The translations under genes were made by a program, and so were the position numbers. A model generated the notes under the pieces. That model was not told where the DNA came from. It saw only the letters and a program-made list of their open reading frames with translations, and did no database searches. A stretch of DNA of 22,810 nucleotides from JBHOQX01 sp042408595 (GTDB lineage: Bacteria; Chloroflexota; Chloroflexia; Chloroflexales; Roseiflexaceae), in contig JBHOQX010000067.1 of the NCBI GenBank assembly GCA_042408595.1, forward strand, positions 1-22,810, given 5' to 3'. Shown here piece by piece: positions 1-7,042 of this stretch. Numbering within the stretch: the first letter of the stretch is position 1; the number at the start of each line of letters is the position of its first letter.

Positions 1-1
1 A

Positions 2-127
2 AGCACGTGTCGCGCCATTCTGGTGCGCTACGACAAGAAAGCATCGAACTACCTCGGGCTGCTCAAGCTCGCGTGTGGATGGATTTGGTATCGCCGCTCC
101 GTTCGTCTGGCGGCAACAGAGTTTTGA
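2..127 (+). pseudogene. IS5-family transposase, C-terminal tail (cut by window edge)
   Basis: The frame opening at base 2 is open to a TGA at 125-127 and encodes about 41 residues containing ILVRYDKKASNYLGLLKLA. This resembles the extreme C-terminus of IS5-family DDE transposases, where the V-R-Y-D-K-K stretch precedes a last helix with L-A-C. Only the tail is in the window, so the catalytic DDE residues cannot be checked and it is unknown whether the upstream part is intact. The bases just after the stop (about 128-139) probably belong to the right end of this insertion sequence. Family assignment is from recognition of the tail only. Confidence 0.6.
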
Positions 128-139
128 GATAGTTTCTAA

Positions 140-279
140 GAAGCTGTCTGAAACGGGGAGCTTTGGAGGGCGCAGCCCTCCAAGATTCCTGCTGTTCCGC
201 CGCGCGGTCGGCGGGGTAGGATGTCTGCTGGGGGCCTGCGGCCCCCAATGCCCCCGCTGGGATCGTTTCAGACAGCCTC
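140..279. mobile_element. 140-bp MITE-like element with 16-bp terminal inverted repeats and CTAA duplication
   Basis: Bases 140-155 (GAAGCTGTCTGAAACG) match the reverse complement of 264-279 (GAGGCTGTCTGAAACG) at 15 of 16 positions. The element is flanked by CTAA at 136-139 and CTAA at 280-283, a 4-bp direct repeat that fits the YTAR target typical of IS5-family elements. The interior is GC-rich and encodes no transposase, so it would need one in trans. It sits immediately downstream of the IS5-like transposase tail, suggesting insertion into or against that element's right end. Confidence 0.65.
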
Positions 280-318
280 CTAAGGCTTGATTCAGTGAAG
301 AATGAAGCGTGAAGGATG

Positions 319-398
319 ATCAGTGACACATCATGTCACCCTGTTACCTTGTCATCTTGTCACTTGCTCACTCACTCACCCGCTCACCGCATCACTAT
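319..398. repeat. Degenerate 8-bp tandem array abutting the kinase start
   Basis: Ten consecutive units keep an exact 8-bp period with a tetramer close to NTCA at each unit start: 319 ATCA, 327 CACA, 335 GTCA, 343 GTTA, 351 GTCA, 359 GTCA, 367 CTCA, 375 CTCA, 383 CTCA, 391 ATCA. The array runs into the start codon of the histidine kinase at 397 and leaves no room for a Shine-Dalgarno sequence. Confidence 0.7.
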
Positions 399-1836
399 GT
401 CTCTCCGCACCAAACTCACCCTCACGCACACGCTGGTCGCGATCGTCGGGATCGCGATCTTCGCCGTTGCGCTGAATGTCGGCCTGACCGCCGCCTTCCG
501 CCGGCTCTCGGCCGAACAGGCGCTAGAGACGGCGCGCAACCTGGCACCGCTGTTCGGTCAGCTTTATGAGCGCCAGGGGTCGTGGGAGGGGGTGCAGCGG
601 GTGGCAGCGAAGCGCCCGGCGCTGCTCAGCCGCCTGGGGCGGCAGCGCGTGCTGATCGCCGACGCCGCCGGGCGCATCGTGGCCGACTCGCGCGGCGGCG
701 CGGCGCTCGGCCAGCAGCTCACCGCAGCGCAGCGGGCGCTTGCTGTGCCGATCGAGGCCGGCGGGCGCACCGTCGGCTCGGTGGTGGTGATGCCGACGAT
801 CAGCCAGCTTGGCGATATCGAAGATCGCTTCACCGGCAACATCAATCGACTGTTTCTGCTGACCAGCGTGATCGCCGCGGCGATCGCCGCGCTGGTCGGG
901 CTGGTGTTGGCCGCCGGGCTGACACGCCCGCTGAAGGCGTTGACCAGGGCGGCGCAGCGGCTGGCGCAGCCCGGTGCGCGGGCGGGCGGCGGCGCGCCGG
1001 CGCTTCCGGTCGCCTCGCGGGACGAAGTGGGCCGGCTGACGGCGGCGTTCAACCAGATGGCGGCGGAGCTGGCCAGCCAGGAGGCGCAGCGCCGCCAGCT
1101 TGTCGCCGATATCGCCCACGAGCTGCGGACGCCGATCAGCGTGCTGCGGATGGATCTGGAGGGGATCGAGGATGGCGTCGTTCAGCCATCGCCGGCGGTG
1201 CTCGCATCGCTCCAGGAGGAGGTCGGGCTGCTCAGCCGGCTGGTGGATGATTTGCGGCTGCTGTCGCTGACGGATGCCGGGCAACTGGCGCTTACGCCCG
1301 GGCCGGTCGCGCCGGCGGCGGCGGTCGAGCGCGTCGCGACGCTCTCGGCGGCGCGGGCCCGGCAGCGCGGCATCGAGCTGCGCACCGAGCTCGCCCCCGG
1401 GCTGCCGGCGGCCTGGGCCGACGAACAACGGCTGGTGCAGATACTCGGCAACTTGATCGAGAACGCGCTGCGCTACACCCCGCAGGGCGGCATAGTCACG
1501 CTCGGCGCGCGCGCTGGCAGCGACGGCGGTCGCCGGGTGGTTATCTTCGAGGTGCGCGATACCGGACCGGGCATCCCGCCGGAAGAGCTGGAGCGGATTT
1601 TCGATCGCTTCTACCGCGCCGACCGGGCGCGGGCCCGCGAAACCGGTGGAAGCGGCCTGGGGCTGGCGATCGTGCGCGGGCTGGCCGAGGCGATGGGCGG
1701 GCGCGTCTGGGCCGAGTCGCCGCCAGGGCAGGGGGCGCGGTTCTTTGTGGCGCTGCCGACCGATGATGAAGGACGAAGGACGAAAGCTAACTACACCTGT
1801 GCTGAAGGCGCTCAGATATTCGATGGCCTACTTTAG
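397..1836 (+). CDS. Sensor histidine kinase (BaeS-like, HAMP plus HisKA plus HATPase)
   Basis: Membrane-bound two-component sensor kinase of 479 residues. I place the start at ATG 397 because MSLRTKLTLTHTLVAIVGIA begins a typical first membrane helix. The 27 codons open upstream come from tandem-repeat DNA. Visible in order: transmembrane helix 1 (about 8-30), an extracytoplasmic sensor segment (about 31-145), transmembrane helix 2 (about 148-172), HAMP linker (about 173-230), H-box DIAHELRTP with phospho-acceptor His241, N-box NLIENALRY (Asn356), G1 box DTGPGIP (Asp388), F-box FDRFYRAD, and G2 box GGSGLGLAIV (from 417). The kinase appears complete. No response regulator lies next to it in the window; such kinases usually follow their regulator, and here mobile-element and repeat DNA occupies that place. 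The last about 20 residues after ALPTDDEG derive from GGACGAA repeats and look like an accidental extension. The stimulus is unknown. Confidence 0.9.
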   Translation: MSLRTKLTLTHTLVAIVGIAIFAVALNVGLTAAFRRLSAEQALETARNLAPLFGQLYERQGSWEGVQRVAAKRPALLSRLGRQRVLIADAAGRIVADSRGGAALGQQLTAAQRALAVPIEAGGRTVGSVVVMPTISQLGDIEDRFTGNINRLFLLTSVIAAAIAALVGLVLAAGLTRPLKALTRAAQRLAQPGARAGGGAPALPVASRDEVGRLTAAFNQMAAELASQEAQRRQLVADIAHELRTPISVLRMDLEGIEDGVVQPSPAVLASLQEEVGLLSRLVDDLRLLSLTDAGQLALTPGPVAPAAAVERVATLSAARARQRGIELRTELAPGLPAAWADEQRLVQILGNLIENALRYTPQGGIVTLGARAGSDGGRRVVIFEVRDTGPGIPPEELERIFDRFYRADRARARETGGSGLGLAIVRGLAEAMGGRVWAESPPGQGARFFVALPTDDEGRRTKANYTCAEGAQIFDGLL

Positions 1837-1874
1837 TCATTCGTCTATCGTCCCCCGTCTTCCGTCCAAGACAG

Positions 1875-2160
1875 TTACGTGTCCCTCTTCTTCTGTATCT
1901 CGACCCGCGCATGCACTTCGGCACGACGATGCCGCTGGTTGTTCGTCTCCACCAGAACGCGCCGGGCCGGCCGGCGGCGATCGATCAGGCGCTTCCACCC
2001 ACTCGACTGAACAACAGTCGAGTTGCGGCCGTACTGCGCGACGACCTGGAGCTTGGCCCCCGTGAGAGCGTTGTGCAGCCCCCATGCAGCATCGATCGTC
2101 TGTAGACGGGGGGCGGCGTAGGCTTCGCGCAGGCGCAACTCCTCTGGTCTGCCTCGATCC
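1875..2160 (-). pseudogene. Remnant of an unidentified gene, C-terminal part
   Basis: The minus strand here stays open and reads as protein-like sequence with LQVVAQYGRNSTVVQSSGWK followed by a basic DRRRPARR stretch, ending at a stop at 1875-1877. No start codon or N-terminal part is present: further upstream on this strand (above about 2160) the sequence becomes the antisense of the Rhs gene. I read it as the C-terminal remnant of a gene truncated when the Rhs segment was joined. I do not recognise its function. The basic tail suggests nucleic-acid contact, which is inference only. The upstream boundary is approximate. Confidence 0.35.
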
Positions 2161-2168
2161 AGAGCCCC

Positions 2169-3887
2169 GTGGATGGCTTCCCGGCCGGCGGGCCGACGAC
2201 CTGCGAGAACCCGAGCGGCGATGCGGCCAACCTGCCGGCGCCGAATGTCGCGCCGCTGCGCCTGACGCGCCAGAGCTACGCGCGCAGGGACGACGGCAGC
2301 GCCTACCTCGTGGACCGGCTGGCGCACCGGGCGGTGTTCACCCCGCCCCTGTCCACCAGTGCCGCCACCATGGTGGCGCTGACCGAGTACTTCTATGACG
2401 GGCAGACCGGGTATGCCGGGATCGGGACACGTGGGCTGCTGACGCTGGAGCGGGTGTATTATGACGCGCCGCAGCCGAGCGTGCTGCACAGCCGCGACAC
2501 CGTCTACGGCTATGACGCCTGGGGCAACCGCACCACGGTGACGACCTACACCGGGGCGGGGACGCGCAGCCAGAGCGACCCGCCGACCTACACCGGCCCG
2601 GATGGCACGGCGCGCACGACCACCACGGTCTACGACCCGACCGTCCACGTCTTCCCCATCCAGCAGATCAACCCCCTCGGGCATATCGTCAAGGCCGACT
2701 ACGACTATCAATTGGGGACGCTGCTGCGGGTGACCGGGCCGAATAGCAGCGGCGGGGCGGTGACCAACTGCGATCCGGCGGTGGCCTACAGCATCCCGGC
2801 GACGGAGGAGACGACCTGCGCGGTCTATGACGTGTTTGGCCGGATGGTCAAGCTGGTGAAGCCGGGCGACAGCCGGGATGCGCCGACGCGGGTGGTCGTC
2901 TACGACGATTGGGCGCAGCCGGTGAGCATTGAGATCGCCAGCCGGCACGCGCCCGACGCCAGCGGCGACGGGCAGCACGAGGCGTTCTGGTTCTACGACG
3001 GGCTGGGGCGGAAGATTCAGGCCAAGCGCGAGAGCGCCGGCTACGGCGGGCAGTGGATCGTGACCGACTGGCGCTACGACGGGCTGGGGCGGGTGGTGGC
3101 CGAGTCGCAGCCGCGCTATGATACCAGCGCCGCGGCGTCCTACATCGCCCCGGGCGGAACGCTCTTCCGCGGGACGACCACCAGCTACGACATGCGCGGG
3201 CGGGTGACGCAGGTGACGCAGCCGGACGGGACGACGACGACGACGGGCTACTACCCTGGCACGCTCGGCACGATTGTGACCGTCTACGACGCCAAGAACC
3301 ATGCCACGGAACGCCGGTTCGACCTGTTCGACCGGCTGCACCAGGTGGTCGAGTACAGCGGCAATAACGGCAGCGAGGGGCCGTGGGCAGTCGCCACCAG
3401 TACCAACTACGGCTACGACCAACTCGACCGACTGACCGGGGTGACCGACGCCAAGGGGAATGTCACCAGCATCCAGTACGATTCGCTCGGTCGCAAGAAG
3501 CAGATGACCGACCCGGACATGGGCGGCTGGAGCTATGTCTACAACCCGGCGGGCACGCTGCAGACCCAGACCGACGCCGCCGGCCGGGTGACCAGCTTCA
3601 CGTACGATGCGCTCGACCGGATGCGCACCCAGACGATCGCCGGTGGGCAGGTGGCGAACTACACCTATGACGAAGCGACCTACAACGGCACGGTGATCAA
3701 CGGCATCGGGCGGCGCACCTCGACCTCGACGACACTGAACGGCGCCTCGCAGAGCTACATGCGCTGGGAGTACGACGCCCGCGGGCGCGAGACGCTGGCC
3801 GGCACGTCGGTGACCGGCTATGGCACGCACCATATCATGACCGGCTACGACAGCGCCGACCGGGTGACCTCGCTCAATTACTACTAA
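2169..3887 (+). pseudogene. Rhs/YD-repeat protein, N-terminal segment (ends at in-frame TAA)
   Basis: This segment of about 572 residues is a chain of YD/RHS repeats such as YGYDAWGNRTTV, FYDGLGRKIQAK, WRYDGLGRVVAES, TSYDMRGRVTQVTQPDG, QYDSLGRKKQMTDPD and FTYDALDRMRTQ. In Rhs proteins these form the beta-spiral shell that encloses a C-terminal toxin. The first usable start is GTG 2169, but Rhs-like sequence (LLWSASIQSPVDGF) continues upstream in frame, so the 5' end is truncated against the minus-strand remnant rather than a true start. No signal peptide or Shine-Dalgarno site is visible. The TAA at 3885-3887 interrupts a repeat. The same frame continues directly with GETVSYRYDSAGR, so the stop is a point mutation, probably a Tyr codon TAC changed to TAA. 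Confidence 0.8.
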
Positions 3888-4823
3888 GCCGGCGAGACGG
3901 TCAGCTACCGCTACGACTCGGCCGGGCGGGCGGTCAGTCTATGCAGCAGCCTGGGTGGATGCTATGTGACGAGCGCCACGTACACGGCGCTGGACCAGCC
4001 GGACGCCTGGACGCTGGGCAACGGCGTGGTGCAGGATTGGAGCTACAGCAGCCCGATGGCGCGCCTGAGCCGGCTGACGGTCAGGGCGAGCGGGTGCAGC
4101 GGGGGCGGCTGCCTGTTCGACCGCAGCTATGGCTATGACGCCGTCGCCAATGTCACCAGCATCAGCGACAACAAGAGCGCCGGCAACAATCAGGCGTTCG
4201 GCTACGACCACCGCGACCGGCTGACGAGCTGGACACTGAATGGCGCGAGCCAGAGCTATGTGTATGACACAATCGGCAACCTGACCAGCAAGGCCGGCAC
4301 CGGGATCAGCTATGGTGCGAACGGCAACGGCACGGGGGCCGGGCCGCACCAGGCGCGCACCGCCGGCGGGCTGCCGTACACCTACGACCAGAACGGCAAC
4401 CTGACAGCGCGCAACGGTTTGACGTACACCTGGGACGGCGCGAACCGCCCGCTCAGTTTGGCCGGCAATGGCGTGACCGAGCGCTACCGCTATGACGCCG
4501 ACGGCGAGCGGATCGCCCGCACGGTGGGCGGGCAGACGACGATCTATACCCAGGGGCTGTGGGAAGACACGATTGGCGTCAGCGCCAAGCGCCTCTACCG
4601 CTTCAACGGCCAGATCGTCGCCAGCCGCGACGGCGGCACCAACGCCGTCACCTATCTCCACGGCGACCACCTGGGCTCGGTGAGCCTGACCACGACGAGC
4701 AGCGGCGCGCTGCTCAGCCAGCAGGGGTTCGACCCGTGGGGGAAAGTCCGTTCCGGCGGCGTCGGCCAAACCACGCTCAACGACACCGGCCAGCGGCTGA
4801 ACGGGACGGGGCAGTTGGAGTAG
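3888..4823 (+). pseudogene. Rhs protein, middle segment with RHS core (ends at in-frame TAG)
   Basis: Continues the preceding frame without any indel. After the first stop, YD repeats resume (SYRYDSAGR, YGYDAVANVTSI, FGYDHRDRLTSW, YTYDQNGNLTARN, TWDGANRPLSLAGN, YRYDADGERIARTVGG) and lead into the RHS core signature TYLHGDHLGSVSLTTTSSGA at about 4651-4710. The first possible internal start is ATG 3966, which has no obvious ribosome-binding site, so independent translation is doubtful. The TAG at 4821-4823 falls between LE and HARYDDP. Intact Rhs cores commonly read Y-x-A-R-Y-Y-D-P here, so TAG again looks like a mutated Tyr codon. The motif LNGASQSY occurs in both this and the preceding segment (about 3738 and 4236), a normal internal repeat of the family. 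Confidence 0.8.
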
Positions 4824-5420
4824 CATGCGCGGTACGATGACCCGGGATTGGGGCGCTTCATCTCGGCGGACACGATTGTGCCCGGCGCCGGCCCACTGAC
4901 CGCGTCGCCGCACGACGCGACGGCGGTGGCGGCGTGGGCGGTGGGGGGTGGCAGGCTGGGCGACCCGCAGGACCTGAACCGCTACGCCGACGCGCGGACT
5001 CATCCGCTGCGCTGGACGGACCCGACGGGGCATGTCGCGTGGATTGTGGCGGGCGCCGTAGTTGGCGTGCTTATTGGCTTTGGCCTCTATGCCTCCACGC
5101 ATCAGGGCGACTTTTCCGGCTGGGAGGCTGCCGGCGCGGCGCTTCAGGGCGCGGCGGTGGGCGCGGCGGTGACTGCTTGTGCTCCGGTTGCGGTCGCTGC
5201 GGCGGGTGAGGTCCTTGCCGGTGTCGGAGTTGCAACGGGTTCCACTTCCCTGCTGGGGGCTGGCCAAGCCGTTGCTGGCGCCGGAGGGGCGCTCGGGGTG
5301 GCTGTCTTTGGGGCAACTGTAGCGGCCCGCGGAGGCGAGCATTTAGTATTAATACACCACACGGCAAAGCGTACCAAGAACTATCATCAGAGGCGCTCGC
5401 AGCTCGAGGTCAAGTTATAA
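4824..5420 (+). pseudogene. Rhs protein, core end and start of the toxin region
   Basis: Same frame as the two preceding segments. It holds the conserved end of the Rhs core, DPGLGRFISADTIVPGAG (from about 4842), then RYADARTHPLRWTDPTGHV, the usual boundary before the variable tip. Next comes a Gly/Ala-rich hydrophobic stretch (about 5041-5330, WIVAGAVVGVLIGFGLYA and similar) that may insert in or cross a membrane. From about 5340 the annotated frame gives a meaningless tail ending at a TAA at 5418-5420, because one T appears to be missing at 5342-5344. The true tip continues in another frame to 5703. As it stands the gene cannot make a full-length toxin. Confidence 0.75.
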
Positions 5421-5703
5421 AGGGGGCCATGCTTTATCGGATGGGCACGCTGAGTCGAAGTGCCGGGCCGGAAGGACAATATTGGGCGCTCGAACATCCG
5501 AGCGCTCCTGACTATGCAACTCGATATGGAATTCCGTCCGAAAAATATTGACAGAGCAGATTTTATTGAGCATGGTGTACTCAAAGCCGGATCAGTGTTC
5601 ATCACACGTTCCGCGCCTGCGTTTTGGGGATAGATCTGGAGGTGGCATTGAGGTTGTTGTCGAACCAAACAGTGTGTTACTGCAAGGATTTCATGTCCGA
5701 TAA
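5342..5703 (+). pseudogene. Rhs C-terminal toxin tip, readable through three homopolymer frameshifts
   Basis: Following the coding sense by eye, the tip moves through three frames. First frame (about 5342-5540): NTPHGKAYQELSSEALAARG, then LYRMGTLSRSAGPEGQYWAL and DYATRYGIPSE. Second (about 5544-5621): NIDRADFIEHGVLKAGSVFI then TRSAPAF. Third (5626-5703): GDRSGGGIEVVVEPNSVLLQ then GFHVR and a TAA at 5701-5703. The shifts fit one T lost from the run at 5342-5344, one extra A in 5541-5545 and one extra T in 5622-5625. The order Y-R-x-G-T-L, G-P-E-G-Q-Y-W, Y-G-I-P, A-D-F-I-E and G-G-G-I-E-V-V-V is one I associate with tips of polymorphic toxins. An ADP-ribosyltransferase-like fold is possible but unproven. 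The corrected domain of about 120 residues is a typical tip size. Confidence 0.6.
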
Positions 5704-5718
5704 GTCAGGAAGATCCGC

Positions 5719-5961
5719 ATGAGCTTCGACATTTATCGGCATGTACGGGCGCTGAGCGACGATCTAAAGGCGGAGGGCGAGGTGCAATGGAGCTCAGCAC
5801 TCGATGCAGCAATGTCTATTAGTGCAATGTCAGGCGAAATACTTGGCGAGGTGCGCGTGGAACTACGAAAGCTTAGCCATACCGATGTCGCACAGCGTCT
5901 TGGGTTACAACAGCGGATAGATGTCGCGCTACACTACCTTGATTGTGTGCTTGGACCATGA
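5719..5961 (+). CDS. Putative immunity protein for the adjacent Rhs toxin
   Basis: An 80-residue, mostly helical acidic protein starting MSFDIYRHVRALSDDLKAEG. AGGAAG at 5707-5712 lies 6 bases before ATG 5719, and the gene begins only 15 bp after the reconstructed toxin stop, so the pair would be co-transcribed. No signal peptide or membrane helix is seen, so it would be cytoplasmic. Position, size and composition are what is expected of an immunity protein that neutralises the Rhs tip in the producing cell. I do not recognise a named Imm family, so the role rests on context. Unlike the toxin it is unbroken, consistent with selection to keep immunity after the toxin decays. Its TGA overlaps an ATG at 5958 (ATGA). 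Confidence 0.6.
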   Translation: MSFDIYRHVRALSDDLKAEGEVQWSSALDAAMSISAMSGEILGEVRVELRKLSHTDVAQRLGLQQRIDVALHYLDCVLGP

Positions 5962-6344
5962 AGTGCACCGCGCAAATGTTTGACATACGAACTTGTGTAG
6001 CCTGCGTGCGCGGACGGGTCACCGCAACCCATGCGACGGATGAGGGTGGCTGTTACCTGTGTGGTGGTGAGCAGCGCCGCAGACGTGGTCAGATACAGAT
6101 GCAGTTACGCCGTAGCCATCCCCACAACACCCGCAGAGATGTACGCAGGGCCGTGCCTGCTCGTCACAGGTGTTGCAGTGCACCTTACGCGTCCCATCCA
6201 CATCATCATCGTGCGCCCATGCCGCAGCACGATGGCAGACCGCCCCAGGCGTCAGATGGCATCTGGACCCTTGCAGACTCTCGTAAGAAACGGCTTTCCG
6301 AACAAGAGTTCGTATTCGGCGAGAGGCGGAATATGGCGTTCTAA
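5958..6344 (+). CDS. Small ORF with zinc-ribbon-like N-terminus, coupled to the immunity gene (possibly degraded)
   Basis: ATG 5958 overlaps the stop of the preceding gene as ATGA, a common sign of translational coupling. The first about 40 residues contain CVACVRGRVTATHATDEGGC followed by YLCGG, that is, two C-x-x-C pairs that could bind zinc. After about residue 42 the frame becomes rich in Arg, His and Pro (RRRRGQ, SHPHHHRAP) and no longer looks like protein. A frameshift into the next frame is therefore likely, and the nominal 128-residue product may not be real. I do not recognise the family. The minus strand is also open here and carries cysteines, but without a coherent motif. Confidence 0.3.
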   Translation: MKCTAQMFDIRTCVACVRGRVTATHATDEGGCYLCGGEQRRRRGQIQMQLRRSHPHNTRRDVRRAVPARHRCCSAPYASHPHHHRAPMPQHDGRPPQASDGIWTLADSRKKRLSEQEFVFGERRNMAF

Positions 6345-6615
6345 TGCGATCCAGTGGTTGACGAGCGCCCGCTATTCGCCTGTTCAGCGACTGGCCTTCT
6401 ACCGCATCACAGAGCGATCCGCCAAAATCTGCAAAAGTCCAGTTGACAATGCGGGAATGTGGCGAGAAAAGCCGCCGGAGTTCATCGCATGGGCTGACGG
6501 AATGCTGAGATGGATGCGTAGAACCTATACGAGAGACCCGCATAGTGGCTACTATATTGCCCCACAAGCGTTGCGATGGGTGACGGAAGCGAGTGGTAGG
6601 CTCGTTTCACACTAA
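6331..6615 (+). pseudogene. C-terminal part of an unidentified small protein
   Basis: The frame ending at TAA 6613-6615 reads like genuine protein over its last about 90 residues: NAIQWLTSARYSPVQRLAFY, then MWREKPPEFIAWADGMLRWM, RRTYTRDPHSGYYIAPQALR and WVTEASGRLVSH. Tryptophan- and arginine-rich, it may bind nucleic acid or a toxin, but I do not recognise a named family. No convincing start lies near; the frame is open back to ATG 6031, but that upstream part looks non-coding. Together with the broken ORF before it, this suggests one or two degraded genes following the Rhs immunity gene, such as displaced immunity genes. The start given is approximate. Confidence 0.4.
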
Positions 6616-6967
6616 TACTTCTGCGCTGCTATCATCTCCTGCTCGCTGTGTTGCCCCAATGAGACGGGGGTGCTGCCTGATCGAGAGCCATCTCCGCTAC
6701 CAGCGCCCGTGCACACCAGCGCGCGGCTCCGTCTTCCTGATCCACGACGCGGCTGGCACGGCAGCGGTCCTGAACGAGGAGCTCCGCGCCGCCGGCACGC
6801 GCTGGCCTCTATTTTCCACAAGACACAGCCACGACCCCTGCCCGGTGCATGCCGGTCGGCTGTCGCTGGCGCCGCCAGGTGGGGCCTGGTGCGCGAAAGG
6901 GCACACGGAGCGTGGACACGGCACCGCCACCCGCGCTGATCGGCGCGGTGCGCCGCCCGCCGATCCG

Positions 6968-6976
6968 TGCTATGAT
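6968..6976 (+). promoter_or_regulatory. Possible extended -10 promoter element
   Basis: TGCTATGAT combines the TGn extension with a hexamer one base from TATAAT, in an otherwise GC-rich stretch 67 bases before the GH13 start. No good -35 hexamer is seen 17 bases upstream, which is tolerated when an extended -10 is present. Prediction by eye only. Confidence 0.4.
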
Positions 6977-6992
6977 ACCTCTACAGTCGCCT

Positions 6993-7027
6993 CAATCTGC
7001 AATCTGCACGCTGCAATCGGCAATCGC
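6993..7027. repeat. Heptamer tandem array in the GH13 leader
   Basis: Five 7-bp units in exact phase: CAATCTG, CAATCTG, CACGCTG, CAATCGG, CAATCGC. The array lies between the putative promoter and the ribosome-binding site and so would be in the mRNA leader. Confidence 0.7.
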
Positions 7028-7031
7028 CGAC

Positions 7032-7036
7032 AGGAG
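7032..7036 (+). promoter_or_regulatory. Ribosome-binding site fixing the GH13 start
   Basis: AGGAG lies 6 bases before ATG 7043 and decides this start over the GTG at 6593, which has no such signal and would add about 150 residues of non-protein-like sequence. Confidence 0.75.
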
Positions 7037-7042
7037 CCGGGT

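Larger units (their letters stand above)
6616..7042. other. Intergenic stretch before the GH13 gene
   Basis: About 430 bases without a gene I can support. The GH13 frame is open through much of it, but its composition does not look coding and the convincing start is at 7043. It contains a promoter-like TGCTATGAT at 6968-6976 and a heptamer array at 6993-7027, listed separately. The ORFs seen on both strands are short and show no recognisable motif. Confidence 0.6.

Noticed and set aside
319..398. A possible CRISPR array or regulatory iterons
   Set aside because: The 8-bp period has no spacers and the units are degenerate; it fits a simple tandem repeat. No CRISPR-like repeats are seen anywhere in the window.
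1875..3833. A 652-codon open frame on the minus strand
   Set aside because: From about 2160 upward it is Arg/Val/His-rich antisense of the Rhs repeats, a GC-skew shadow. Only the C-terminal part below 2160 looks like protein.
6019..6567. A minus-strand ORF with several cysteines (CNTC, CGCC)
   Set aside because: Cysteines are scattered without a regular zinc-ribbon pattern and the plus strand has better protein-like segments. I could not support a gene.
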